From Microtetraspora niveoalba (lineage in GTDB: Bacteria; Actinomycetota; Actinomycetes; Streptosporangiales; Streptosporangiaceae): DNA of 64,000 nucleotides. Of the stretch, positions 7,654 through 16,497 are shown in pieces. Position numbers and translations under genes: made by a program. The stretch covers positions 1 through 64,000 of the forward strand of contig NZ_BBYM01000042.1 of the NCBI RefSeq assembly GCF_001570405.1. The letters run 5' to 3'. The notes under the pieces are model-generated. The model worked only from the letters and a program-made list of their open reading frames with translations. It was not told the DNA's origin and searched no databases. Each line of letters begins with the position of its first letter. Position 1 is the stretch's first letter.

Positions 7654-7811
7654 TGCCCGGCTACATCCGGCTCGAACTCGTCAGGTCCCTCAGGGACGGC
7701 GGCTACATCGTCTTCGGCGTCGTCATGCCCGTCGTGGTTCGGACGGCCCGGCACAGCACCCGCAACCGGATCGAGGCGGCGCGGCAGGCCAGGCACGACG
7801 GCTGGCTCTGA
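7653..7811 (+). pseudogene. Fragment of the partner ABC-2 permease
   Basis: ATG 7653 overlaps the stop of the preceding pseudogene (TGATG). The first 28 residues (MPGYIRLELVRSLRDGGYIV and onward) match the start of ABC-2 permeases and the entry into their first helix. The frame then jumps to an unrelated Arg/Ala-rich tail and stops after 52 residues. All six expected membrane helices are absent, which implies a large deletion that also removed whatever followed. Confidence 0.65.
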
Positions 7812-7884
7812 GACTTCCCGGGCGGCTCGCGGGAGGGGGACCCGGGACGGGCCCGGCGCGGCGGAGCCGACGGCCGGACGGCGA

Positions 7885-8721
7885 TCAGGCCGCCCCGGCT
7901 CCGGACGGCACCAGGGCGGCGGCGCCCGCCGGGAACGCCGCCTCGAACGTCACCTCGGCCAGTGCGCGCTGCCCCTCCCCGCTCGGGTGGAAGTAGTCCC
8001 ACGCGCTCACATGCCGCAGCGTGTACGGGAAGGAGAACACCGCGCCGCCGTCGTAACGGCAGGCCGGGCCGTACGCGAGGCAGGCCTTCTCCAGGGCGTC
8101 GTTGTACGCGATGACCTGGGCGCGCACCCGGTCCCGCCGCAGCCGGTCCTTCCTGGCCGACGAATCGGGGTCGGCGAGCATCGACGGGCAGATGTGCCCG
8201 ACCGTCCAGAAGGTCCGCGCCAGCGTGCTCGTCCTCCCCACCGACCACAGCCGGCGCAGGTCGGGGATGCTGCCGACGAACACCCTCGCGCCGGTGGGCC
8301 GGAGCACGGCGAGGGCCTCGCGCACCCGCCGTTCGAAGACCGCGACAGGGGTCATCTCCGACTCCGAGCCCACGCACGCGTCCTGCGCGCCGATCAGGAC
8401 CGTGACGTAGCCGGCGCCCTTCTCGACCGCGGCACGGGCCTGGCCGGGCAGGTCCGCGCTGGTCGAGCCCGGGACGGCGAGGTTCACGTTGTGCCCCCCG
8501 ATCCCCGGGACGAGCGCGCGCAGCCGCAGGTAGTGGCTGTTCACCCCGGCGTCGTCGCCGGTGGACCAGGACCGGGACGCGCAGGAGACGTACCAGCCGC
8601 AGGCGTTGAACCCCGAACTGATGGAGTCGCCCAGCGCCGCCATCACCATCGGGGCGGTCGGGGCGTGCGCCGAACCCGGAGGCAGCAGGGCCGCGGCGGC
8701 GAGAATGGACGCGATCTTCAT
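7885..8721 (-). CDS. Secreted SGNH/GDSL-family hydrolase
   Basis: This 278-residue protein has an N-terminal signal peptide (MKIASILAAAALLPPGSAHA). Block I is MAALGDSISSGFNACGW with the catalytic Ser, the oxyanion Gly is in the NLAVPGSTSADL region, and the catalytic Asp/His are in block V (DYFHPSGEGQRAL). Block III reads IGAQDAC, so the usual GXND Asn is replaced by Gln, a modest deviation seen in some lipase-like members. Several Cys pairs probably form disulphides outside the cell. It is likely an extracellular esterase or lipase. It is divergent from menF across 151 bases. Confidence 0.85.
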   Translation of the reverse strand: MKIASILAAAALLPPGSAHAPTAPMVMAALGDSISSGFNACGWYVSCASRSWSTGDDAGVNSHYLRLRALVPGIGGHNVNLAVPGSTSADLPGQARAAVEKGAGYVTVLIGAQDACVGSESEMTPVAVFERRVREALAVLRPTGARVFVGSIPDLRRLWSVGRTSTLARTFWTVGHICPSMLADPDSSARKDRLRRDRVRAQVIAYNDALEKACLAYGPACRYDGGAVFSFPYTLRHVSAWDYFHPSGEGQRALAEVTFEAAFPAGAAALVPSGAGAA

Positions 8722-8872
8722 GCGGCCAAAGGTAGAGAGCCCGGCCGGGCTTGCTCCATCACCTCTGGGGAAGCCGTGCCTTATGTGACCGACTTCCTAT
8801 CACGGCTTGACAGGGGGCCCGGCCAGGGGGGCTCATGTCGAACGCGTTCAGTTTCTGCGTAAAGTGGTTCAA

Positions 8873-10108
8873 GTGAGTGTCGCTCTCATCCGCCCCCTCG
8901 TGGTGCGCACGGTCCCCGTCAGCGATCCCGGAGACCTCGTCTCCTGCCTCCCTGACGCGGCGCCGTACGCGTGGATCCGGCACGGCGAAGGGCTGGTCGG
9001 CTGGGGCGAGGCCGCCCGGGCCGCGATCCCCCCGGGCCCCGACCGGTTCCGCTGGGCCCGCGACTGGGTGTCGGCGCTCTTCGCGGACGCGCGCATCGAC
9101 GACGACGTGGAGGCGCCCGGGTCCGGGCCCGTCGCGTTCGGCTCGTTCACCTTCGAGGCCGACGCCCCCGGCTCGACGCTGGTCGTCCCGCGCGTGGTGC
9201 TCGCCCGCAGGGGCGGCCGCGCCTGGCTCACCACGATCGGCGCCGACCGGCCGCCCGTCCTCCCGGCCTCGCCGGCCGCGCCCGCCCCTCCCGGCCGCAT
9301 CCGGTACGGCGACGGGTCGCTCACCGCGCCCGAGTGGCAGCACGCCGTGGCGCGCGCGGTGCGGCAGATCAACGACGGCAGGCTCGACAAGGTCGTCCTG
9401 GCCCGGGACCTGACCGCCGTCGCCGAGAACGACATCGACGTCCGCGTCCTGCTGTCCCGGTTGTCGGCCCGCTATCCCGAGTGCTACACGTTCTCGGTCG
9501 ACGGCTTCACCGGCGCCACCCCGGAGCTGCTGGTACGCCACCGGGGCAACGCCATCGAGTCGCTCGTCCTCGCGGGCACCACCCCGCGCGGCGAGGACGA
9601 GGCCGACGACCTGGCCCGCGGCGCCGCGCTCTACGCCTCCTCCAAGGACCGGTACGAGCACGTCTGCGCGGTCAGCTCCGTCAGGGAGGCGCTCGCCCCC
9701 CTGTGCTCGGCGCTCGACGTGCCCGACGAGCCCGAGCTGCTCGTGCTCCCCAACGTGCAGCACCTCGCCAGCCGGGTGACCGGGCGGCTGTCGGACGGCG
9801 CCTCCGTGCTCGACGTGGTGGCCGCGATGCACCCGACCGCCGCGGTCGGCGGCACCCCCACCGGCGTCGCACTCGACGTCATCCGCGAGCTGGAGGGCAT
9901 GGACCGCGCCGGCTACGCCGGGCCGGTCGGCTGGATCGACGCCGGAGGCGACGGCGAGTGGGGCATCGCGCTCCGCTGCGCGCAGATCACCGGCAACCGC
10001 GCCCGCCTGTTCGCCGGGTGCGGCATCATGGGCGACTCCGACCCGGTCGCCGAGCTGGCCGAGGCGCAGGCGAAGTTCCGCGTCATGCGGTACGCCCTGG
10101 AGAGCTGA
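8873..10108 (+). CDS. menF: Isochorismate synthase (menaquinone pathway)
   Basis: This 411-residue member of the chorismate-utilising family isomerises chorismate to isochorismate, the first committed step of menaquinone synthesis. The C-terminal catalytic domain shows DKVVLARDLT, the EDEADDLARGA segment, VLPNVQHLASRV, MHPTAAVGGTPTGVAL and the final AGCGIMGDSDPVAELAEAQAK, which carry the Mg and chorismate ligands. GTG 8873 (MSVALIRPLV) fits homologues; a TTG at 8807 would lie inside a TTGACA promoter element. A siderophore role (entC/dhbC type) is possible in principle, but the other men genes lie within 10 kb, favouring menaquinone. Confidence 0.88.
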   Translation: MSVALIRPLVVRTVPVSDPGDLVSCLPDAAPYAWIRHGEGLVGWGEAARAAIPPGPDRFRWARDWVSALFADARIDDDVEAPGSGPVAFGSFTFEADAPGSTLVVPRVVLARRGGRAWLTTIGADRPPVLPASPAAPAPPGRIRYGDGSLTAPEWQHAVARAVRQINDGRLDKVVLARDLTAVAENDIDVRVLLSRLSARYPECYTFSVDGFTGATPELLVRHRGNAIESLVLAGTTPRGEDEADDLARGAALYASSKDRYEHVCAVSSVREALAPLCSALDVPDEPELLVLPNVQHLASRVTGRLSDGASVLDVVAAMHPTAAVGGTPTGVALDVIRELEGMDRAGYAGPVGWIDAGGDGEWGIALRCAQITGNRARLFAGCGIMGDSDPVAELAEAQAKFRVMRYALES

Positions 10109-10119
10109 CCGGCGCGTCC

Positions 10120-10137
10120 CGGGCCCACTCGGGCCCG
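10120..10137 (+). terminator. GC hairpin after menF
   Basis: CGGGCCC and GGGCCCG flank the 4-nt loop ACTC eleven bases after the menF stop. It is a stable 7-bp stem without a T-tract, as is usual for high-GC actinobacterial terminators. Confidence 0.45.
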
Positions 10138-10335
10138 TGTCACCGGCCCCGAAGCAACCCTCCGTAGTCGCGGCGCCACTCGTGCCCCGGCTCACCGGGC
10201 GGCGGCGGGGTTGGGCGGCGACCGAACGGCCGTCGGATGCCGCACCGGCTCGGCTACGCCAGGTAACGTCGCGGAAGGTTCGCGATGAGGTCAGGAAGGC
10301 GGCCACGTGGCCTCGCGTTGGCTAGCCTCACCGGC

Positions 10336-11232
10336 ATGCCTCTCGCTTCGATTCCCAGCCCTTCCGAAGGGGTCTGGCATCTCGGATTCATCCCGATCCG
10401 GGCCTACGCACTGTGCTTCATCATCGCGATCGGCTTCGGCATCTGGCTGAGCGAGCGCCGCTGGCGAGCCCGCGGCGGCGAGAAGGGCACGATCGGCGAC
10501 ATCTCCGTCCCCGCGGTGATCTTCGGCCTGATCGGGGCTCGCCTCTACCACGTCATCACCGACTGGCAGACCTATTTCGGCCCGCACGCGATCAAGGAGC
10601 CCTACCAGGTGCTGTTCGTCTGGGAAGGCGGGCTCAGCATCTGGGGCGCGGTCGCCCTGGGAGGCCTGGGCATGTGGCTGGCCTGCCGACGCCGGGGGCT
10701 GTCCCTGAGCGCCGTGGCCGACACGGTCGCGCCCGGCATCGCGTTCGGGCAGGCGATCGCCCGCTGGGGCAACTGGTTCAACCAGGAGCTGTACGGCAGT
10801 CCGACCACGTTGCCGTGGGGCCTGGAGATCGACCAGGCGCACGGCGGCGAGCCAGGCGTGCTCTACCACCCGACGTTCCTGTACGAGTCGCTGTGGGACG
10901 CGGCGCTCGGTTTCGGACTGATCCTGGCGGGCAGGCGGTCCACGCTGCGCCACGGCCGCCTGTTCGCCCTCTACGTCGCCGGCTACACGTTCGGGCGGTT
11001 CTGGATCGAGGGGCTGCGGATCGACCCGGTCGGCGGGGTGGACCACGCGGTGACGCTCCTGGGGCTGCGGATCAACCAGTGGACCTCGATCGTGTTGTTC
11101 ATCGGCGCGCTGGTCTACCTCTGGGTGACTCGCGACAAGGACACCGAACAGATCGTGGTGCGGGCCTCACGACACAAGGCCTCGCACGACGAGAACGGCG
11201 GGCAGGTCTCCGATCCGATCGAGAGCCCCTGA
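10336..11232 (+). CDS. lgt: Prolipoprotein diacylglyceryl transferase
   Basis: This is a 298-residue integral membrane enzyme that transfers diacylglyceryl from phosphatidylglycerol to the lipobox Cys of prelipoproteins. Conserved Lgt features are the GARLYHVITDW segment, EGGLSIWGAVALGG, the family signature IARWGNWFNQELYGSPT, and the late YTFGRFWIEGLRID. About seven membrane helices are evident. ATG 10336 (MPLASIPSPS) gives the normal Lgt start; the open frame extends upstream without homology. The window encodes at least one client, the ABC solute-binding lipoprotein at 25357-26661. Confidence 0.93.
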   Translation: MPLASIPSPSEGVWHLGFIPIRAYALCFIIAIGFGIWLSERRWRARGGEKGTIGDISVPAVIFGLIGARLYHVITDWQTYFGPHAIKEPYQVLFVWEGGLSIWGAVALGGLGMWLACRRRGLSLSAVADTVAPGIAFGQAIARWGNWFNQELYGSPTTLPWGLEIDQAHGGEPGVLYHPTFLYESLWDAALGFGLILAGRRSTLRHGRLFALYVAGYTFGRFWIEGLRIDPVGGVDHAVTLLGLRINQWTSIVLFIGALVYLWVTRDKDTEQIVVRASRHKASHDENGGQVSDPIESP

Positions 11233-11326
11233 CGCGATCGGCATGACTGTCGGTCGCAGCGGTGAATCCGACCTTGAGAACCCCACCCGGCACCACGACC
11301 AGACCGCCAGCGGCATCGTCGCGACC

Positions 11327-11344
11327 CGCGGCGCCGTCGCCGCG
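11327..11344. terminator. GC hairpin between convergent lgt and IMPACT-family gene
   Basis: CGCGGCG and CGCCGCG flank the loop CCGT in the 131-bp convergent gap. It may act as a bidirectional terminator; the surrounding GC repeats make this uncertain. Confidence 0.35.
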
Positions 11345-11363
11345 ATCCGCGGCGCCCAGAGAG

Positions 11364-12020
11364 TTACTTCGGGGCCGGCTGCACGGACCCGAGCGGGGGG
11401 CCGTCCTCCCTGAGGTGGACCCCCTCCCCCGGGAGGGCGATGGCGCGGCCCGCGGTCACGCCCGCGAGCCAGCCGGCGAAGCCGTCCAGTGCGCCGTCGG
11501 CCACCGCCACCTCGAAGGTGACGTCCGCGCCATAGTCCACGGCCCGCACCGGGTACGGCGAGACGCGCAGGTCGTTCTCCAGCCGTCCGGCGTGCGCGTG
11601 GTCGATCACCACCGACATGATCGTCGCGGGCACCATGCGCACGCTCACCGCCCGGTCGAGCGCCTCGCCCACCGCCCCGCCGTACGCCCTGACGAGGCCG
11701 CCCGCGCCCAGCAGGATCCCGCCGAAGTAGCGCGTGACCACGGCCACGACGTCGGCGAAGCCGCGCCGGTTCAGCACCTCCAGCATCGGGGTCCCGGCCG
11801 TGCCGCCCGGCTCCCCGTCGTCGTCGGCCTTCTGCACCCGGTCCCCCAGCACGTACGCCGTGCAGTTGTGGGTGGCGTCGCCGTACAACCTCCTGCGCTC
11901 GGCGATGAACGCCCGCGCCTCCTCCTCCGTACCGACCGGGGCCAGCGCGCAGATGAACCGCGAGCGGCGGACCTCGGTCTCATGCTCCACGGGGCCGGTG
12001 ACGGTGAGATAGGAGGGCAT
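11364..12020 (-). CDS. IMPACT/YigZ-family protein
   Basis: This 218-residue protein has the UPF0029 N-terminal domain and the DUF1949-type C-terminal domain. Signature stretches are ATHNCTAYVLG, DDGEPGGTAGTPML and VTRYFGGILLGAGGLVRAY. Homologues interact with the translation apparatus (IMPACT/YIH1 bind Gcn1 in eukaryotes; YigZ is ribosome-linked), but its bacterial role is unsettled. On the minus strand a TAGGCT (12027-12032) stands about seven bases before the ATG, suggesting a leaderless transcript. It is convergent with lgt. Confidence 0.88.
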   Translation of the reverse strand: MPSYLTVTGPVEHETEVRRSRFICALAPVGTEEEARAFIAERRRLYGDATHNCTAYVLGDRVQKADDDGEPGGTAGTPMLEVLNRRGFADVVAVVTRYFGGILLGAGGLVRAYGGAVGEALDRAVSVRMVPATIMSVVIDHAHAGRLENDLRVSPYPVRAVDYGADVTFEVAVADGALDGFAGWLAGVTAGRAIALPGEGVHLREDGPPLGSVQPAPK

Positions 12021-12128
12021 TCCGCCAGCCTAGTGCGGAGACCGGCGGTGCCCGCGCCCAGCGCCTTTACAATGTAGATTCGCTGATCGCCCACTCTCCG
12101 GCGACCTCCGGTGGGCAGGCGACCGCAG

Positions 12129-13241
12129 TCATCCGACCGCCACCTCCAGGGGGCCGCCGAGCAGGGCGGCGATCCGTTCGGCGGCCGCCCGCAGCGGCTC
12201 TCCCGGCACCGGCTCGACGAGGTCGGCGGTCAGGCGGCCGTCGCGCGCCTCCCACACCCCGGCCACCCTCCCCCGGTACACCACGACCGGGGAGATCCAG
12301 CCCGCCGCGCGGCTGACCTTGGCACGGGCGGCCGCCGGCAGCAGCGCCGTCAGGTCGCGCGGCGCCCCCAGCACGTACTGGTCGAACCCGGGCAGCAGGT
12401 GCACGTCTTCCGACGGCCGGGCGGCGGCCAGCGCGTCCAGGTGCTCGGCGAGCGCGAACATCGGCACACCGTCCACCTCGACCTCGGCGAGCTCGGGACC
12501 GAGGTCGTGAAACCAGCCGCGCAGCGTCGCCTTGCGGGCGGCTCCCCGCAACAGCCAGATGTCGAACATCGCGGGGGTCGCCGGGCCGTGCGCGCCCAGG
12601 AACGCGCGCACGAGGCTCCTGCCGCCCTCCTCCACGGACGGCAGCGCCCCCGGCCAGCCGGGCACCCGGTCGGCGGGCCGGGCGAAGGTCACCCGCCCGT
12701 CCCGCGCCGGGCCCTGGCACAACTCCCCCAGGAAGCTCACCGGCTTGAGCAGCGCGCCCCAGCCCGAGGTCAGCGCCTCGCGCAGGTGGGCGGCCCCGGT
12801 CAGGTCGATCACCGCCTCGACCAGCTCGTCCCGGGTGAGGGAACGCCCCTTGAGCGCCTGGGGCACCGCCCCGATGATCGTCTCAACGTCGGCCGCGGTG
12901 ACGCCGTGCCCCCGCTGCCACGACCCCTTCTCCCAGAACGGCAACGAGCCGAGCGTCGCGCAGTACACCGGGAGCTCGTCCGCCGGCACCAGGTGCAGGG
13001 TGCCGCGCATCAGCCAGGTCCTGACGAGCGTGCGGTCCTCCCACAGCGCCTCGTCGACCGCGCCGGGTCGCGGAGCGGCGGACCGGACCGCCAGCGCCAG
13101 CTCGGCGGAGGAGGCCACCTGGGCCTGTACTCCGCACAGTCTCCGGGCGATCGCCACCGGATCGGATCCGGCGGCGGGCGCGACGAGCTGGCGCTCCAGA
13201 CGCCATCCGAGTACCTGAGGCCATGTCAGTCGTACGGTCAC
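12129..13241 (-). CDS. Winged-helix DNA-binding protein, AlkZ/YcaQ (HTH_42) family
   Basis: This 370-residue protein matches the HTH_42 family, whose characterised members AlkZ (Streptomyces) and YcaQ (E. coli) are DNA glycosylases that unhook interstrand crosslinks. LCGVQAQVASSAELAL contains the Q-x-Q motif that is catalytic in AlkZ. RTWLMRGTLHLVPADEL and LLPGFDQYVLGAPRD are further family marks. GTG 13241 (VTVRLTWPQVLGW) is the likely start because residues upstream show no homology. A role in repair or self-resistance to DNA-alkylating metabolites is plausible but not shown; no biosynthetic cluster is adjacent. Confidence 0.8.
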   Translation of the reverse strand: MTVRLTWPQVLGWRLERQLVAPAAGSDPVAIARRLCGVQAQVASSAELALAVRSAAPRPGAVDEALWEDRTLVRTWLMRGTLHLVPADELPVYCATLGSLPFWEKGSWQRGHGVTAADVETIIGAVPQALKGRSLTRDELVEAVIDLTGAAHLREALTSGWGALLKPVSFLGELCQGPARDGRVTFARPADRVPGWPGALPSVEEGGRSLVRAFLGAHGPATPAMFDIWLLRGAARKATLRGWFHDLGPELAEVEVDGVPMFALAEHLDALAAARPSEDVHLLPGFDQYVLGAPRDLTALLPAAARAKVSRAAGWISPVVVYRGRVAGVWEARDGRLTADLVEPVPGEPLRAAAERIAALLGGPLEVAVG

Positions 13242-13385
13242 CCGGGAAGTTCTACACCGCGCCACCGACAGAACCGGCACCGGCAGCACCGTCGCCGAGG
13301 ACGCCGCGCCACACACCGCACACGCGGCCACGAACCGAGACACACCGCTTCGTCAGGACATTATGACGTCCGCTAATCTCGACGT

Positions 13386-14129
13386 GTGACTTCCGAGCGT
13401 CTGGACATCGACCTGGACCGGTCGAGCCCCGTCCCCCTCTACTTTCAGGTCGCCGAGCAGATCTCGGAGGCGATCCGCCGCGGTGACCTCGCCCCCGGGT
13501 CTCGGCTCGACAACGAGATCCAGCTCGCCGACCGGCTCGGGCTCTCCCGCCCGACGATCCGCCAGGCGATCCAGTACCTCGTGGACAAGGGCCTGCTCGT
13601 CCGCAAGCGCGGCGTCGGCACCCAGGTCGTCCACGGCCAGGTCAAGCGGTCGGTCGAGCTCACCAGCCTGTACGACGACCTGCGGCGGGCCGGGCAGGAG
13701 CCGGCCACCCAGGTGCTCTCCATCGAGACCGCACCCGCCGACGAGGACGTCGCGGCCGTCCTCGCGGTGCCCGAGGGCACCGAGGTGCTCCGGATCGAAC
13801 GGCTCCGCTACGCCGCCGGAGAGCCGCTCGCCCTGCTCAACAACTGGCTGCCGATCGGCCTCGCCGACCTGTCCGCCACGTCCCTGCAGGAGCGCGGGCT
13901 GTACGAGCTGCTGCGCGCCGCCGGGGTGCGGATGCGGGTGGCGAACCAGCGGATCGGCGCCCGCGCGGCCACTCCCACCGAGGCGCGGCTGCTGGACGAG
14001 CGACGCGGCGCGCCCCTGCTGACCATGATCCGCACGACGTACGACGACCAGGGGCGGGCCGTCGAGCACGGCTCCCACCTCTACCGGGCCTCGCACTACT
14101 CCCTGGAGGTCACGCTCATCGAGCGCTGA
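13386..14129 (+). CDS. GntR-family regulator with UTRA ligand domain (HutC subfamily)
   Basis: This is a 247-residue regulator. The N-terminal winged helix has PLYFQVAEQISEAIRRGDL and LADRLGLSRPTIRQAIQYLV; the C-terminal UTRA domain (about residues 95-240) ends HLYRASHYSLEVTLIER, typical of sugar- or amino-acid-responsive HutC/DasR-type proteins. It starts with GTG 13386; TAATCT at 13374-13379 stands seven bases before it, so the transcript is probably leaderless. Its 3' end overlaps the convergent DedA gene by 14 bases. The effector and targets are not indicated by the neighbours. Confidence 0.87.
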   Translation: MTSERLDIDLDRSSPVPLYFQVAEQISEAIRRGDLAPGSRLDNEIQLADRLGLSRPTIRQAIQYLVDKGLLVRKRGVGTQVVHGQVKRSVELTSLYDDLRRAGQEPATQVLSIETAPADEDVAAVLAVPEGTEVLRIERLRYAAGEPLALLNNWLPIGLADLSATSLQERGLYELLRAAGVRMRVANQRIGARAATPTEARLLDERRGAPLLTMIRTTYDDQGRAVEHGSHLYRASHYSLEVTLIER

Positions 14130-14745
14130 CCGACTCCGGCTCGTCCTCGGCCGCCCGGACCTTCCGCTTGAGCCACACCGTGGTGCCCAGGCCGAAGAGC
14201 AGGGCGGCCACCAGGCCGACCCACGAGAAGCCCTTCAGCCACTTGTCGGCCACGATGCCCAGGTAGTAGATGGCCGTCGTCGTGCCGCCCGCCCACACGA
14301 TGCCGCCGAGCACGTTCGCGACCAGGAACCGCCAGTACGGCATGCGCAGCGCTCCGGCGAGCGGGCCGGCGAGGATGCGCAGCAGGGCCACGAACCGGCC
14401 GAAGAACACCGCCCACATCCCCCACCGGTCGAAGAGGCGCTCCGCCTTGGCGATGTGGGGCGGCCCGAAGTGCTTGGGGAACCGGCGGCCGAGCCGGTCG
14501 AACAGCGGCCGGCCGCCCTTCCACCCGATGTAGTAGCCGATCGAGTCGCCGATGATGGCCCCGGCGCTGGCGCAGACGCCCACCACGACCGGGCTGACCA
14601 CGCCCTTGGACGACAGCAGCGCCGCGCTGACGAGGACGATCTCCCCCGGAAGCGGGATCCCCAGGCTCTCCAGCCCGATGACCGCGCCGACGAGGACATA
14701 GACCCAGACGGCCGGGATCGTCTGCAGCCACTCCTCGACGTGCAT
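14116..14745 (-). CDS. DedA-family membrane protein
   Basis: This is a 209-residue polytopic membrane protein of the DedA/SNARE-associated family, undecaprenyl-phosphate or phospholipid translocases in characterised members. It has the conserved ESLGIPLPGEIVLV, the segment GDSIGYYIGWKGG and the Arg motif FFGRFVALLRILAGPLAG. Five or six hydrophobic segments can be seen. It is convergent with the GntR gene, overlapping its 3' end. Confidence 0.88.
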   Translation of the reverse strand: MHVEEWLQTIPAVWVYVLVGAVIGLESLGIPLPGEIVLVSAALLSSKGVVSPVVVGVCASAGAIIGDSIGYYIGWKGGRPLFDRLGRRFPKHFGPPHIAKAERLFDRWGMWAVFFGRFVALLRILAGPLAGALRMPYWRFLVANVLGGIVWAGGTTTAIYYLGIVADKWLKGFSWVGLVAALLFGLGTTVWLKRKVRAAEDEPESVSAR

Positions 14746-14832
14746 GTCACTCCTCAGCTAGGGGGCGGTTCGGCACGCTCCATTCTGCCGCCGTCCCGGC
14801 AATGGCACGTCCATCGCGAGGACCATCGTGGG

Positions 14833-16497
14833 TCAGTCTCCGGTAGCACTCGCCGTCATCGCGGAGCGTACGGCCTCGCCCATGGCGGCGTGTACGGCGG
14901 CGTTGCCGTCCCGGCGGGTGCGCACCTCGACCATCCGCATGCCGTCCCCCTTGATCGCCCTCGGCAGGTCGTCGAGGTCCTCGACCCGCGTGTACGGCAG
15001 GCCGGTGGACGCGGCGAGATACTCCAGGTCGACGCCGTGGGACGTCCCGAAGATCCGCTCGAACGGCTCGCCCAGGGTCGCCTGCGGCAGCAGCGAGAAG
15101 ATCCCGCCGCCGTCGTTGTTGACCACGACCAGGCACAGGTCGGGCCGCGGCTCCTGCGGGCCGAGGATCAGCCCGTTCTGGTCGTGCAGCAGCGTCAGGT
15201 CGCCGATCAGCGCGTACGACGGGCCGTTGTGGGCCAGCGCGGCGCCGACGGCGGTGGACACCAGCCCGTCGATGCCGGACGCGCCGCGGCTCGCCATCAG
15301 CCGCAGCCCGCGCCGGGGCCGCATGGCCTGGTCGAGGTCCCTGATCGGCATCGAGGAGCCGCAGAACAGCAGCGACCCGTTCGGCAGCAGCTCGACCAGG
15401 TCGCGGGCCACCCTCGGCTCGCTGAGGCCGGAGGCGTCCAGGACGCCGTCGATCGCCTGCCGGGCGACGTGCTCGGCGTGCCGCCAGGAGCGCAGCCAGG
15501 AGTCGTCGCCGGACGTGACCGGGATCTCCACCGCCTGCGCGACCTGCGTCGCCGACCGGGTCGGGTCGGGCCAGCGGGTCAGGTCCGAGGCGACCACGAT
15601 GTGCTCCTCGGCCCGTCTGATCCACGACAGCAGCGGCCGCGACAGCCCGGGACGGCCGAGCGTGACGACGACGTCGGGCCGGTGCGCCTGGGCGAACTCG
15701 GGGATGCCGAGCAGGAAGTGGTAGGTCGAGATGGCGTGGTCGCCGTAGCGGCCGCCGCCGTTCGGCTCCGACAGCACCGGCCAGCCGGCCATCCCGGCGG
15801 CCGCGACGTACCGGCGGACGTTGGCCGCGCCGTCGCCGACGACGAGCACGCCGCGCCTGGTCGGCGGGATGTGCAGCGCGGACGCGGGCGGGGCCACCCG
15901 CGCCCTGATCCACGCGCCGCCCGCGTCGCCGTCGAGCGACTCGCACCAGGAGCCGTCGCCGTCGGGGATGAGCGGCTCGCGGAAGGCCAGGTTGAGGTGG
16001 ACCGGGCCCGGGTCCGGCGGGCCGGCGGCCCGCTGGTAGGCCCGGCAGGCCAGCGAGCGCCAGTACGCGGCCTGCCCCGGCCGGTCCTCCGGCACGCCGA
16101 CCTCGGCGAACCAGCGGACCGCCGAGCCGTACATCTTGACCTGGTCGATGGTCTGGTTGGCCCCGGTGCCGCGCAGCTCCGGCGGCCGGTCGGCGGTGAG
16201 CACCAGCAGCGGCACCCCCGACTCCGACGCCTCGATGACGGCGGGGTGGAAGTTCGCGGCGGCGGTGCCGGACGTGCAGATGATCGCGACCGGCCGCTCC
16301 GACCGCTTGGCCAGTCCGAGCGCCAGGTACGCGGCCGACCGCTCGTCGATCCGCACGTGCAGCCGGACCCGCGGCTCCTCGTGCACCGCCAGGGCCAGCG
16401 GCGCCGAGCGGGACCCGGGAGCGAGGACGACGTCCGTCACCCCGCAGCGCACCAGCTCGTCGACCAGCACCGTGGCAAGCGCGGTCGCGGGATTCAC
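14833..16497 (-). CDS. menD: 2-succinyl-5-enolpyruvyl-6-hydroxy-3-cyclohexene-1-carboxylate synthase
   Basis: This 554-residue thiamine-diphosphate enzyme joins isochorismate and 2-oxoglutarate (with decarboxylation) to form SEPHCHC. The N-terminal domain has the family mark APGSRSAPLALAV and ICTSGTAAANFHPAV. The C-terminal diphosphate-binding motif is GDLTLLHDQNG, the MenD version of GDG-N25-N. GTG 16497 overlaps the menC stop as GTGA, indicating translational coupling. It is the last gene of the menB-menC-menD operon. Confidence 0.93.
   Translation of the reverse strand: MNPATALATVLVDELVRCGVTDVVLAPGSRSAPLALAVHEEPRVRLHVRIDERSAAYLALGLAKRSERPVAIICTSGTAAANFHPAVIEASESGVPLLVLTADRPPELRGTGANQTIDQVKMYGSAVRWFAEVGVPEDRPGQAAYWRSLACRAYQRAAGPPDPGPVHLNLAFREPLIPDGDGSWCESLDGDAGGAWIRARVAPPASALHIPPTRRGVLVVGDGAANVRRYVAAAGMAGWPVLSEPNGGGRYGDHAISTYHFLLGIPEFAQAHRPDVVVTLGRPGLSRPLLSWIRRAEEHIVVASDLTRWPDPTRSATQVAQAVEIPVTSGDDSWLRSWRHAEHVARQAIDGVLDASGLSEPRVARDLVELLPNGSLLFCGSSMPIRDLDQAMRPRRGLRLMASRGASGIDGLVSTAVGAALAHNGPSYALIGDLTLLHDQNGLILGPQEPRPDLCLVVVNNDGGGIFSLLPQATLGEPFERIFGTSHGVDLEYLAASTGLPYTRVEDLDDLPRAIKGDGMRMVEVRTRRDGNAAVHAAMGEAVRSAMTASATGD

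Noticed and set aside
8807-8872. Upstream TTG start for isochorismate synthase at 8807
   Set aside because: The TTG lies within a TTGACA promoter-like element and the added residues do not fit the family; GTG 8873 does.
12065-12078. TTTACAATGTAGA element between the IMPACT and AlkZ-like genes, similar to TetR-type operators
   Set aside because: Imperfect dyad far from any TetR gene; a similar ACAATGTAGAT string also occurs inside menE coding sequence, so it is probably chance.
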